Shown here piece after piece: positions 36,345-44,272 of a stretch of 64,000 nucleotides of DNA (within the stretch, counting starts at the first letter, position 1; each line of letters opens with the position of its first letter). Position numbers and translations under genes: made by a program. The stretch comes from Leifsonia sp. AG29 (GTDB lineage: Bacteria; Actinomycetota; Actinomycetes; Actinomycetales; Microbacteriaceae), in contig NZ_VMSF01000001.1 in assembly GCF_009765225.1 (NCBI RefSeq), positions 1,302,001 through 1,366,000 on the forward strand, written 5' to 3'. The notes under the pieces were generated by a model that worked only from the letters and a program-made list of their open reading frames with translations, had not been told where the DNA came from and ran no database searches.

Positions 36345-37010
36345 ATGATGGCACCCGTGTCGCCGTCGCTGCGGTTCGAGAAGTCGCTGTATCGGGAGGG
36401 CGTCACCTCCATCGTCGCGGTCGACGAGGTCGGCAGGGGCGCCCTGGCGGGTCCCGTGGCGGTCGGCATGGTCGTCATCGACACAGCGGTCAAGCGCATC
36501 CCGCCCGGGCTGAGGGACTCGAAACTGCTGCCGGAGCCCGTGCGCGAGAGCCTCGAGCCGCTCTGCCGGAAGTGGTCCCTCCACCATGCCGTCGGCCTCG
36601 CGACCGCGGCCGAGGTGGACGCCCTCGGCATTATGCGCTGCCTCGGCCTCGCGGGCGCCCGCGCGCTGGCGATGCTGGAGGAGCAGGGTGCCGATGTGGC
36701 GGGTAGCACCCTCATCCTCGACGGCAACCACGACTACCTGAACCCCGTGCTCATGCGGCCTGCGCGCGTCGTCACCCGGATCAAGGCGGACCGGGACTGC
36801 GCCTCCGTCGCCGCGGCCTCGGTCATCGCCAAGGTCCACCGGGATCGCATGATGATCGCCCACGACGCGGAGTATCCCGGGTACGGCTGGGCGACGAACA
36901 AGGGCTACTCGACTCCGGAGCATTTCGCGGCGATCGACCAGCTCGGGCCGAGCGCGTTGCACCGGCTCACCTGGCTCAAAGAAGCGGCGATGCTCGATTT
37001 CCCCGTGTGA
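36345..37010 (+). CDS. rnhB: Ribonuclease HII
   Basis: 221 aa. Cleaves RNA in RNA-DNA hybrids. Acidic residues visible: Asp and Glu in AVDEVGRGALAG, Asp in LDGNHDYL, Asp in IKADRDCASVAAASVIAKV. Start assigned to the ATGATG at 36345, behind GGGAGGACGAGAAG; the second ATG is equally possible. In many actinobacteria lepB lies between rplS and rnhB; here only a terminator and about 100 bases do. Confidence 0.94.
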   Translation: MMAPVSPSLRFEKSLYREGVTSIVAVDEVGRGALAGPVAVGMVVIDTAVKRIPPGLRDSKLLPEPVRESLEPLCRKWSLHHAVGLATAAEVDALGIMRCLGLAGARALAMLEEQGADVAGSTLILDGNHDYLNPVLMRPARVVTRIKADRDCASVAAASVIAKVHRDRMMIAHDAEYPGYGWATNKGYSTPEHFAAIDQLGPSALHRLTWLKEAAMLDFPV

Positions 37011-37049
37011 GTCTTCGGCCTCCTCCAACCGGCATAGACTTGACGGACG

Positions 37050-37373
37050 ATGGATGAGGACGAATTCGACGACTACGACCGCGAGGTCGAGCTGGCCCTG
37101 TATCGCGAATACCGGGACGTCGTCTCGCAGTTCAAGTACGTGATCGAGACGGAGCGCCGGTTCTACCTCGCGAACGAGGTGGAGTTCGTCCGTCGCGACA
37201 CCGAGCACGACTTCTACTTCGAGCTCACCATGAACGACGTCTGGGTCTGGGACGTCTACCGTGCCGACCGCTTCGTGAAGTCGGTGCGCGTGCTCACGTT
37301 CAAGGACGTCAACATCGAGGAGCTCTCGAGCAAGGAGTTCGAGCTCCCCAAGGAGCTCGCGCTCGACGAGTGA
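37050..37373 (+). CDS. DUF2469 family protein
   Basis: 107-aa acidic protein found between rnhB and yraN in most actinobacteria; function unknown. MDEDEFDDYDREVELALYRE (first 20 residues) and ETERRFYLANEVEF are family hallmarks. ATG 37050 lies 9 nt behind TAGACT (37035-37040), suggesting its own leaderless transcript. A weak 7-bp stem-loop follows at 37377-37396. Confidence 0.93.
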   Translation: MDEDEFDDYDREVELALYREYRDVVSQFKYVIETERRFYLANEVEFVRRDTEHDFYFELTMNDVWVWDVYRADRFVKSVRVLTFKDVNIEELSSKEFELPKELALDE

Positions 37374-37515
37374 CGCCGCGGATCCTCGCATCCGCGCCCC
37401 GTGCGCGCTGACCGCGCCCCTCCACAGTCGTAGCGCGTCCCGTCCTCGTCCACAGATTGCTTCACCGCACCGTTGAGGTCATCCCGCTGCCCGAGGCTGG
37501 GCTCGGGAGGCATTC

Positions 37516-37869
37516 ATGGCTGAGAAAGACGAGTTGGGTCGCCGCGGCGAGGCTGTCGCGGCATCGTGGTTCGAATCGCGCGGGTATGTCGTGATCGACC
37601 GCAACTGGCGCACGCGGTCGGGAGAGCTCGACCTGGTCTTGCGGCAGGGCGCCACGACGGTGTTCGCGGAGGTGAAGACGCGGACCTCGGTCGCCTTCGG
37701 GCATCCGTTCGAGGCGATCACGCCGGCCAAGGCCGCACGGCTGCGGCGGCTCGCTGCGGAGTGGTGCAGCGCGCACCGGCCCGACGGGGACGTGCGGATC
37801 GACGCGGTCGCCGTGATCGACGCGTGGAGCGCGTCACCCTCCATCGAGCATCTCGCCGGGGTGGCGTGA
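37516..37869 (+). CDS. YraN/UPF0102 family nuclease-fold protein
   Basis: 117 aa. Restriction-endonuclease-like fold with the residues usual for this family: Glu in RRGEAVA, Glu and Asp in GELDLVL and the Glu-x-Lys of FAEVKTRTS. Activity is unproven in most members; its fixed linkage to comM and dprA suggests a link to DNA uptake or repair. ATG follows CGGGAGG by 5 nt. The stop overlaps the comM start (ATGA). Confidence 0.92.
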   Translation: MAEKDELGRRGEAVAASWFESRGYVVIDRNWRTRSGELDLVLRQGATTVFAEVKTRTSVAFGHPFEAITPAKAARLRRLAAEWCSAHRPDGDVRIDAVAVIDAWSASPSIEHLAGVA

Positions 37870-38807
37870 TGGCGCTGGCGCGTACCCATGCCGTCGCGCT
37901 CGACGGTGTTCGGGGCCACGTCGTGGAGGTCGAGGCCGACATCTCGGCGGGGCTGCCGGCGTTCGTGCTGATCGGACTCCCGGATGCGGCACTGGGGGAG
38001 TCCCGCAAGCGCGTCGGGTCGGCGGCCGTCAATGCCGGCTGTCCGCTGACGCAGCGGAAGCTCACGGTGAACCTGTCGCCGGCCGCGTTGCCCAAGCAGG
38101 GTTCCGCCTTCGACCTGGCGATCGCCGTGGCCGCCCTGGCGGCGGCCGGCGAGCTCCCTCCGGAGGCGGCGGCCGGCGTGGTGCACCTCGGAGAACTCGG
38201 ACTCGACGGGCGGCTGCGTCCCGTACCGGGGATCCTGCCGTCGGTGGTGGCCGCGCGCGATGCCGGCTTCGCCCGCGTGGTGGTACCCCACGCCAACGCC
38301 CCGGAGGCCCGCCTCGTCGACGGCATCGAGGTGGTCGGCGTCGTCGGACTGCGGGAGACGGCGATCTTGCACGGAGCCCGGCTCGAGCCCGTCGACCTCG
38401 AGCCGGTGCCGTTGCCGGCGGTCGACAGCACCGACGAACCCGAGCCCGACATCGCCGATGTCGCCGGCAATGAGGAGGCGATCGAGGCGCTCGTGACGGC
38501 CGCCGCCGGCGGTCATCATCTCGCCATGGTCGGGCCGCCCGGCGCGGGCAAGACGATGCTCGCCCGTCGCCTCCCGTCCCTGCTTCCCGACTTGACGCCG
38601 CGCGAGGCCCTCGAGGCGACGAGCATCCGGTCGCTGGCCGGACTCGGGGTGGGCGGCTCACTCATCACCCGGCCACCGTACGAGGCGCCGCATCACACCG
38701 CGTCCGCGGTCTCGCTCGTGGGCGGCGGCAGCGGCCGGATCACGCCGGGTGCGATCGTGCGAGCGACGGGAGGTGTCCTCTTCCTCGATGAAGCAAGCAT
38801 CGCCTAG
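37869..38807 (+). pseudogene. comM: comM (YifB) 5' fragment, interrupted by the integrated element
   Basis: 307 native codons of a ComM-like Mg-chelatase family AAA+ protein, then E-A-S-I-A and a TAG supplied by the element. ComM is a helicase-like hexamer aiding branch migration during natural transformation. The N-terminal domain (LARTHAVALDGVRG) and Walker A GPPGAGKTM (about 222) are present; the gene is cut right after the Walker B FLDEA. Sensor residues, arginine finger and C-terminal domain are on the other side of the element. Rejoined at GAAGCA, the two halves give an uninterrupted 512-aa frame, so the damage is only the insertion. Confidence 0.95.
38790..38807. other. attL core and left attP half-arm
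   Basis: GAAGCA core (38790-38795) followed by ATCGCCTAG (38799-38807), which pairs 8 of 9 with CTAGGTGAT (48804-48812) at the other end once the element is circular. The flank CTCGA-T-GAAGCA also partly matches CTCGA-C-GAAGCA at attR. Confidence 0.8.
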
Positions 38808-38914
38808 TCACAACTTGTGCGCGCCCTTATGTTCGATACATTTCGATCATTTGGCGATACTGCGGGCATCGACTCTCGTCGACAGATTCGACGAAACGCC
38901 GAGCGTTCTTCATC

Positions 38915-38944
38915 TTGTGTCGGTGGTGTGCTCTATGGTATAGG
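38915..38944 (+). promoter_or_regulatory. Possible promoter of the first element gene
   Basis: TTGTGT (38915-38920), 18-bp spacer, TATAGG (38939-38944), 33 bp before the strong ribosome site TGAGGAGGTT of the gene at 38978. The 38808-38930 stretch before it is AT-richer than the host and has no ORF. Confidence 0.4.
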
Positions 38945-38977
38945 CGTCCGAAATTAGTCGAACCCTGAGGAGGTTCC

Positions 38978-39571
38978 ATGTCAGATCGGACCCGATGCCC
39001 GAAGTGTCATCGCGCGGTGGATACGCGCGGAGGCGTTCTCGGGATTCACCGGAACGCGGACGGTCGCCAGTGCGAAGGAGGAATGACCACGACCGCCCCA
39101 GCAACACCTAGCACCGTGGCAGGCAACCCTAGGCCCGCCCCGAAGGCACGTCGGCGAACCGTCGTGCCGTCATTCCGAGCGCCTTACCTCTCAGAGGAGG
39201 CGCTATCGCTTTTAAGTGAGGCGAAGCGGGCGGCGATCGAGGAGGACAGGAAGCGCCGCCGCCGCGAGTGGTACGAGAAACAACGGGCCGAGGCCGCCCG
39301 TTCGCTGGAGCACGCTCGCTTCCTCGCGAGCGGCTACCAGACGATCGAGGAGTACAGGCGGGCGCAAGAGCGAAGCGCCCGTGTGCTCGCCAGTATCGAG
39401 GCAGCGAAGGCGAAGTCGAAGGAGCTCTACGAGGCCGAGGCGGAGGCTCGGTGGGAGGCTGAGCGGCATCGCTTCGACGGCACCTTCGAGAAGCCGGAGA
39501 AGCCGAGCGCGCCGTCGAGGCCGGTCGTCTGGCGTGGCGGCTCGCCGGGACTGAACAAGAAGAAGCGCTAG
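38978..39571 (+). CDS. Zinc-knuckle, charged coiled protein of unknown function
   Basis: 197 aa. The N-terminus is a C2HC knuckle: CPKC (9-12), His in LGIHRNADG and Cys in RQCEGG. The rest is highly charged helix (LSEAKRAAIEEDRKRRRREW, then SIEAAKAKSKELYEAEAEAR) with a basic C-terminus. The knuckle has the same pattern as two in the protein at 43799. Strong ribosome site TGAGGAGGTT 5 nt before ATG. First gene inside attL, on the strand opposite most element genes. A DNA- or RNA-binding regulator is possible; no known family recognised. Confidence 0.75.
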   Translation: MSDRTRCPKCHRAVDTRGGVLGIHRNADGRQCEGGMTTTAPATPSTVAGNPRPAPKARRRTVVPSFRAPYLSEEALSLLSEAKRAAIEEDRKRRRREWYEKQRAEAARSLEHARFLASGYQTIEEYRRAQERSARVLASIEAAKAKSKELYEAEAEARWEAERHRFDGTFEKPEKPSAPSRPVVWRGGSPGLNKKKR

Positions 39572-39588
39572 ACGCGGGAGGGGATCGG

Positions 39589-39618
39589 GGACCCGTTCGG
39601 CTTCGGCCGGGCGGGTCC
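39589..39618 (+). terminator. Weak stem-loop after the 38978 gene
   Basis: GGACCCG (39589-39595) pairs with CGGGTCC (39612-39618) around a 16-nt loop that can form a smaller inner hairpin. No T tract. Confidence 0.35.
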
Positions 39619-39669
39619 TCTGCCGTGACCCGTGGAGGGCGAGGAGTTCCAGGGGGAGATCGTCGTCAT

Positions 39670-39873
39670 TCAGCGGGAGACGTCGGCGAGCGCCGCGAGT
39701 AGCTCGGCCCTAACGTCCGCGAATCCGACGATCAGCTCGACGCACTCCGCGTCCGTAGCGCCGCCCTCCTGGGCCTCGACGAGCGCCCAGTAGGCCGCGT
39801 GTGCGCACGACTCCTCCAGCGGCTCCTCGGCCGGGCGCTGGGCGATACGGGCGCGAATCTCGTCGTGTGTCAT
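39670..39873 (-). CDS. Small acidic helical protein, unknown
   Basis: 67 aa from ATG 39873: MTHDEIRARIAQ start, a central CAHAAYWALVEAQEGG, Cys at about 45, then a helical tail. The open frame continues upstream through the tape-measure antisense region, but this ATG is the only sensible short start. No family recognised. It is the last leftward gene before attL and is separated from the tape-measure gene by a terminator. No coding sequence is seen in 39874-40071. Confidence 0.5.
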   Translation of the reverse strand: MTHDEIRARIAQRPAEEPLEESCAHAAYWALVEAQEGGATDAECVELIVGFADVRAELLAALADVSR

Positions 39874-40071
39874 GGCGCCGACGATACCAACGGCGCGCGG
39901 GCCGCGCTTGACCCCCGGAATGGGGCGCCCGGGTGCGAATTCGCGAGATTTCGCGCGACGCGCCGGGGCCTCCGTATAAGGGTTTACGTGGCGCGGATTC
40001 GGAGGCTCCGCGAACGTGTTTAACTTCTCAGGTCGGCGCCGTCGGGGCGCCGGGATCGAAGGAGAAGACTC

Positions 40072-40188
40072 ATGCTTGAAGACGCCGCCCTTGCCGTGAA
40101 CGCCCTGTTTGGCGACACGATCGACGACGCCGAGTTCGCCCGACTCGTTGACCTCGCCGTGACGGCGCTTATCGCCCGTCGAGCGTAG
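40072..40188 (+). CDS. 38-aa small protein
   Basis: ATG at 40072 after GAAGGAGAAG, stop TAG 40186-40188. Sequence begins MLEDAALAVNALFGD and contains DDAEFARLVDLAV; predicted amphipathic helices, acidic. The clear ribosome site and codon pattern support translation. Function unknown. It ends before the shared terminator at 40271. Confidence 0.55.
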   Translation: MLEDAALAVNALFGDTIDDAEFARLVDLAVTALIARRA

Positions 40189-40270
40189 GCGCAGCCCCGG
40201 AGTAGGACTAGTACCCCGGGACCGCGAGGCGAGCCTAGCGCGAGACGCTGCGCGCCCCGCACAACGACGA

Positions 40271-40311
40271 AAGGCCCCCCAGTCGAGCGAGGAGCTCGGC
40301 CGGGGGGCCTT
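40271..40311. terminator. Bidirectional terminator after the tape-measure gene
   Basis: AAGGCCCCCC (40271-40280) pairs perfectly with GGGGGGCCTT (40302-40311) around a 21-nt loop with extra pairing. It serves the leftward tape-measure gene (stop at 40356) and the rightward 38-aa gene. Confidence 0.75.
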
Positions 40312-40355
40312 CGTGCGCGAGGCGAGCGCAGGGGATTTGTCAGAGCAGCACAGCG

Positions 40356-42497
40356 TTACTTCCTGATCGCTTGCTTCAGGCGCTGGGCGGAGCGGCGGAG
40401 CTCCTGCTCTGCCGTGAGTCCCTGCCCGCCGACCTGCGTGTACTCGAAATCGACGTAGGTGTCCCCGCCGCGTCCGGATGCTCCGAAGACGCCGCCCTCG
40501 GCGATGCCGAGAGCCGACGACGTCGGGACGTCCGGGATGGTCGGCTGGAGGACCGCCGAGGCGTCCTCGATCCGTCCGGCCATGTCCTCCAGGCCGAGAG
40601 CGAAGCCCTCGCCCGTGAACCGGCCGACCTCGCGGAAGACTCGCGAGGGCGAGTGAATCCCGAGGATGCCCTTCACGAGATCGACGGCGCCGCCGAAGAG
40701 GCCGCGGATCGTCTTCTCGACCCACTTCCAGGCGTTGTTCACGCCGTCGAGGAAGCCCTGGATCAGGTTCTTTCCGACGTCGAGAAGCCACTGTCCGGCG
40801 CCCGCGAGGACGCCCAGAATCTTCGAGCCGAGGCCGGAGAAGAAGTTGACGATCGAGTTGATCCCGTTCGAGACTCCCGAGACGATCCCGTTCCAGACTC
40901 CGGAGAGGAAGGAGCCGATCGCGTTCCACGTTGCCGACCACGCCGAGCTGATCGCGCCGAGGACGGCGGCGATCGTGCTCTGTACGGCGGCGATCTGCCC
41001 GGCGACGGTCGAGACGATCGCGTTCCAGGCTCCGCTGATGAAGGAGACGATCCCGTTCCAGACCGTCGCGGCGAAGCTCGCGATGTTGTTCCAGGTGTCG
41101 ACGAGGAAGCTCGACACGGCCGCCCAGACGTCCTTGAAGAAGGTCGTCTGCGTTGCTACCCAGATGATCGCGGCGACGAGCGCGGCGACCGCCATAACGA
41201 CGATGCCGATCGGGTTCGCGCTGAGGGCGACGTTCAGCACGGCCTGGATCGCTGCCCAGGCGCCGGTCGCGATCCGGACGATGCCCATAATGAGCTGGTA
41301 GGCCTGCATCGCGATGACGATGCCGCCGATACCCGCGGCGATCGCCGTCAGCCACGGGAGGTTGCCCGTGATCCAGCCAGTGAAGGCGGTCAGGGCCGGG
41401 AGTACGCCGGAAAGGACGCCCGAGAGGAGCTCGACGAACGTCGAGGAGACGGACGTCAGCGGCGGGAGGAGCGTGTTCAGCGCCGCGCTGAGGAGGCCGC
41501 CGACGGCGGTCGCGAGCTGCGCGAGCTGTGGCCCGGCCGCACGGACGACGAGGCTCAGCGGGGAGAAGGCGGAGGCGAGCTGGAGGACCTGCGGGATCAG
41601 ACCGCCGAGCGATCCGGCGCCGGAGCTGAAGCTCTGGAAGAAGCCGGAGACGAACGTCGTCGCGCCGCTGATCCCGTCGGCGACGCCTCCGAGGAAGCCA
41701 GTAATCGCGGGCTTCGCGAAGGTAATCAGGCCCGACAGCGCCGTGACGGCGGAGGCCTGGAGGTTGCCGAGCGCGCCCTCGATCGTCGAGGTCGAGCGGG
41801 CCGCCGAGACGGCGACCGGGTCGAAGCCGAGCTTCAGGATCGCGTCGTTGAATTCCGTCGCGGTGATCTCGCCCTTCGCCATAGCGTCGCGGAAATTGCC
41901 CGTATAGGCGCCCGCTTCGAGGAGGGCTTGCTGGAGCTTTCCGGAGGCGCCGGGGATCGCGTCCGAGAGCTGATTCCAGTTCTCGGTCGTGAGCTTGCCC
42001 TGTCCCGCGGTCTGCGTCAGGACCATGCCGACGGACTTATACGTCTCGGCCGTTCCGCCCGCGATCGCGTTCAGGTTTCCGGCCGCCTCGGCGAGACGGT
42101 CGAAGCCCGGGACGCCGTTGGAGGCGAGCTGGGCCGTAATGTTCTGGATATCCGCGATGCCGTAGACGGTCTTGTTCGCGTAGTCCTGCGTCGACGCCGT
42201 CAGGGCCTTGATCTGACTATCTGCGATCCCGGCGAATTGGAGGGTCGAGCCGAACTTCTGCGTCGCGTCGGACGCCTGGGCGGCCTCGCGGATCAGACCG
42301 CCGAAGCTGACGGTCGCGAGGAGTGCGGCGGCGGGGGCCACGAAGCCCTTTAGGCCGCCGAGGAGGCCGCCGCCGACCTTCTGGCCGCCGTCGCGTCCGA
42401 CCTTCTCGAAGTCGCTTCCGACCTCGCCCGAGAGGGCCTTCGAGAAGTCCTTCGCGGACGGGATGATGGTCAGCGTTGCGTAGCCGACATTGGACAT
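40356..42497 (-). CDS. Phage tail tape measure protein
   Basis: 713 aa from ATG 42497, behind AGGAGG. N-terminus NVGYATLTIIPSAKDF and the TMP-type domain around residues 70-250 (GIADIQNITAQLASNGV, GMVLTQTAGQGKLTTENW), a hydrophobic middle (about 380-480), many Trp-containing helical repeats (WNGIVSFISGAWNAI; WNAIGSFLSGVWNGI), and the frequent C-terminal block GIHSPSRVFREVG. Tape measures set siphophage tail length and help DNA entry. At about 0.15 nm per residue it predicts a tail near 105 nm. It is the only unmistakable virion gene in the element. Confidence 0.92.
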   Translation of the reverse strand: MSNVGYATLTIIPSAKDFSKALSGEVGSDFEKVGRDGGQKVGGGLLGGLKGFVAPAAALLATVSFGGLIREAAQASDATQKFGSTLQFAGIADSQIKALTASTQDYANKTVYGIADIQNITAQLASNGVPGFDRLAEAAGNLNAIAGGTAETYKSVGMVLTQTAGQGKLTTENWNQLSDAIPGASGKLQQALLEAGAYTGNFRDAMAKGEITATEFNDAILKLGFDPVAVSAARSTSTIEGALGNLQASAVTALSGLITFAKPAITGFLGGVADGISGATTFVSGFFQSFSSGAGSLGGLIPQVLQLASAFSPLSLVVRAAGPQLAQLATAVGGLLSAALNTLLPPLTSVSSTFVELLSGVLSGVLPALTAFTGWITGNLPWLTAIAAGIGGIVIAMQAYQLIMGIVRIATGAWAAIQAVLNVALSANPIGIVVMAVAALVAAIIWVATQTTFFKDVWAAVSSFLVDTWNNIASFAATVWNGIVSFISGAWNAIVSTVAGQIAAVQSTIAAVLGAISSAWSATWNAIGSFLSGVWNGIVSGVSNGINSIVNFFSGLGSKILGVLAGAGQWLLDVGKNLIQGFLDGVNNAWKWVEKTIRGLFGGAVDLVKGILGIHSPSRVFREVGRFTGEGFALGLEDMAGRIEDASAVLQPTIPDVPTSSALGIAEGGVFGASGRGGDTYVDFEYTQVGGQGLTAEQELRRSAQRLKQAIRK

Positions 42498-42544
42498 GGG
42501 GCCTCCTACGGGTGCCTCGGCGCCGCTTGGTGGGCGCACGACAA

Positions 42545-42571
42545 AGCCCCGCCGTGCAGTACGGCGGGGCT
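42545..42571 (-). terminator. Intrinsic terminator between the 107-aa gene and the tape-measure gene
   Basis: AGCCCCGCCGT (42545-42555) and ACGGCGGGGCT (42561-42571) form a perfect 11-bp stem with a 5-nt loop; on the minus strand it is followed by TTTG. It should lower tape-measure expression relative to upstream genes. Confidence 0.8.
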
Positions 42572-42585
42572 AGTCGTTGGGTGGG

Positions 42586-42909
42586 TTAGGCGCGGGATCG
42601 CGCGGCAGCTCGACGGGCTGCTCGGTTCATGGGGGTTCGGCTTGCGAGGACGGTTCGGCCGGAGGCCTCTCCTGCCGCCTCGTGGAGCTGGGCGATCTCG
42701 GCGTCCGTCGGTGAGGTCGCCAGGAAGGCGGCGGCCTGCTCAGCGCCGAGGACGATCGCGAGGCCGCGCTTCAGTAGCGCGCGGAGGTCGTCAACGCGGT
42801 TGCCTGTACCGACGGCCGCGAGCTGCGCCACGAGATCAGGGGCGGCGTTGATCGTGTACTGGACGCCGCGGACGGTGGTCGTCGCGGAGTGCTCGAACAG
42901 TGGGGACAT
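42586..42909 (-). CDS. 107-aa protein upstream of the tape measure, unknown
   Basis: 107 aa from ATG 42909 (MSPLFEHSATTTVRGV), after CAGGAGCAACCC. Mostly helical (LVAQLAAVGTGNRVDDLRAL) with an Arg/Ala-rich basic tail. In siphophages the gene before the tape measure is commonly a tail assembly chaperone or tail protein; position is the only support here and no slippery frameshift site was seen. A longer open frame to 43167 overlaps the previous gene and was rejected. Confidence 0.6.
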   Translation of the reverse strand: MSPLFEHSATTTVRGVQYTINAAPDLVAQLAAVGTGNRVDDLRALLKRGLAIVLGAEQAAAFLATSPTDAEIAQLHEAAGEASGRTVLASRTPMNRAARRAAARSRA

Positions 42910-42932
42910 GGGTTGCTCCTGTCTGGATGGGG

Positions 42933-43274
42933 CTAGAAGGGTGCGTCGGGCTCGTCGTCGAGCTCGGGATCGTCGTCGGCGTTTATGGCAGCGAGCGCGG
43001 CCAGCTCTCCGCGGAGGCGCGCCTCGATCTCCGCGCGCTTGACGGCTGGGAGCTCGGCCATGAGCGCTAGAAGGGCGGCGCGAGCCAGACGCCGACGGTC
43101 GCGAGTCTGATCGGCGTTGAGGTCGGCGTAGTCGAGCGCCGAGTCGACGACCGCGCGCGGGGACCATCCGCCGACTGGCCGCTCGGGATGCCAGACGGGA
43201 AGGGCGCCGGAGCGATCTCGGGGCATGACGACGAGGACGCCTCGCTCGGCTGGGGCGGCAGCGGGACGCCTCAC
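42933..43274 (-). CDS. 113-aa acidic-tailed protein, unknown
   Basis: 113 aa when started at GTG 43274, which overlaps the stop of the gene before it (GTGA), implying coupling; an internal ATG at 43226 would give 97 aa. It contains LPVWHPERPVGGWSPRAVVDSALDYADLNADQ (shown in two parts in the protein, about 24-56) then a helical, acidic C-terminus ending PDAPF. No family recognised. Partner of the small-terminase-like protein by position. Confidence 0.6.
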   Translation of the reverse strand: MRRPAAAPAERGVLVVMPRDRSGALPVWHPERPVGGWSPRAVVDSALDYADLNADQTRDRRRLARAALLALMAELPAVKRAEIEARLRGELAALAAINADDDPELDDEPDAPF

Positions 43275-43636
43275 TTCGCGTACCTCGCTTGCGCCGCGCG
43301 GCGGCCTCGCTGCGAGTTGGTCATGGGGCCGGCTGTGGGCGGGACGAGACGGGCGAGGATGCTCGCCGACGCGGTACGGGCAAGTCGAGCCTCCGCGACC
43401 GCGGGATGGACGATCGTCTGTCCCATCGAGCCGAGCGCGACCATGCCCGCGGCGATGCTTACCTCGTCGAGGCGCTCCGCCGAGGAGTGAAGCGCTGCCG
43501 CCTGCTCCAGCGCGCCGAGCTCGGCTCCGGCGAGGTCCGGGCGCTGCTCGATCACGCTCAGGAAGAGGTCGCGAGCTCCGTCGGTCCAGTCGGCCGGGAG
43601 CTCCCAGGCGTCCGCCGTGGTGTGGGTGTCTGTCAT
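43271..43636 (-). CDS. Small terminase (P27-like) candidate
   Basis: 121 aa from ATG 43636 after GGAAAGG. Pattern: an N-terminal polar part, helices around LSVIEQRPDLAGAELGALEQ, then GSMGQTIVHPAVAEARLART (about 69-88) and a basic end SQRGRRAAQARY. The G-Q-x-VHPA-x-x-EARL segment resembles the P27-type TerS proteins of actinophages that recognise the DNA to be packaged. This is recognition by eye; no TerL gene accompanies it. Many satellites carry TerS alone to redirect helper packaging. Confidence 0.5.
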   Translation of the reverse strand: MTDTHTTADAWELPADWTDGARDLFLSVIEQRPDLAGAELGALEQAAALHSSAERLDEVSIAAGMVALGSMGQTIVHPAVAEARLARTASASILARLVPPTAGPMTNSQRGRRAAQARYAK

Positions 43637-43720
43637 GGGTGGGCCTTTCCAAAAAACGGAGCTCTACCGGCAGCCACAGGCAGGCGCTATGCCGAACCGA
43701 TCGGGGAGGGACGGGGGAGA

Positions 43721-43735
43721 GGGGGGTCACCCCCC
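43721..43735. promoter_or_regulatory. 15-bp perfect inverted repeat in the divergent gap
   Basis: GGGGGGT-C-ACCCCCC lies in the 162-bp gap between the rightward zinc-knuckle gene (43799) and the leftward small-terminase-like gene (43636). Placement suggests an operator for one or both; no repressor is identified. Confidence 0.45.
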
Positions 43736-43798
43736 AGGGTCGGCGCCGGTAAGCGCTGGATGGTTGCGCCGATACCGGGTGCTCACGGATCATGAGCT

Positions 43799-44272
43799 AT
43801 GGCTGTCGTCATCAAGTGCCCGACGTGCGGCGCTCAGGTGCGCGTGCTGCCCGAGGGTTTCGTCGAGGGACACCAGGCCGACGGCAAGCCGTGCTCGTTT
43901 ACACGCACGGCGCACTCAGGGACTCGGCCACGGCTCCAGCTCACGGACGCGGACCGGGCGAAGTCGGAGCGACGCAAGGCCGCCCGCGCCGCCGAGCTCG
44001 CCGCCGTGAAGGCGAAGGCCGAGACGCGAGCGAAGAAGCCGCCGAAGCCACCGAAGCCACCGAAGCCGCCCGTCCAGAAAGAAGAGTGCCCGGTCTGCGG
44101 GCGGGTGGTCACCCGGAAGAAGCAAGGCCCCCTGGTGGCTCACACGAAGCCGACCTCGGGCCGGTGGTGCAAGGGCGGCGATACGCCGACGGATGCGCAG
44201 CGGGCGCGGAACGCGAAGCGCCGGAGCGTGTGGACAGTCGGCGCTGGACTGCCCACACTCGGGCGGCGCTAG
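43799..44272 (+). CDS. Double zinc-knuckle basic protein
   Basis: 157 aa, pI clearly basic. Knuckle 1: CPTC (8-11), His in EGHQADG, Cys in KPCSF. A middle part rich in Ala/Lys with a PPKPPKPPKPP linker, then knuckle 2: CPVC, His in VAHTKPTSG, Cys in RWCKGG. The same C-x2-C-...-H-...-C pattern starts the protein at 38978. Probably a nucleic-acid binder. No ribosome site is clear at 43799. It runs opposite to its neighbours; its 3' end overlaps the 168-aa gene by four bases. Confidence 0.7.
   Translation: MAVVIKCPTCGAQVRVLPEGFVEGHQADGKPCSFTRTAHSGTRPRLQLTDADRAKSERRKAARAAELAAVKAKAETRAKKPPKPPKPPKPPVQKEECPVCGRVVTRKKQGPLVAHTKPTSGRWCKGGDTPTDAQRARNAKRRSVWTVGAGLPTLGRR

Noticed and set aside
38808-38977. 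tRNA gene or tRNA fragment at the left end of the element
   Set aside because: No cloverleaf or T-loop consensus; the integration target is clearly protein-coding.
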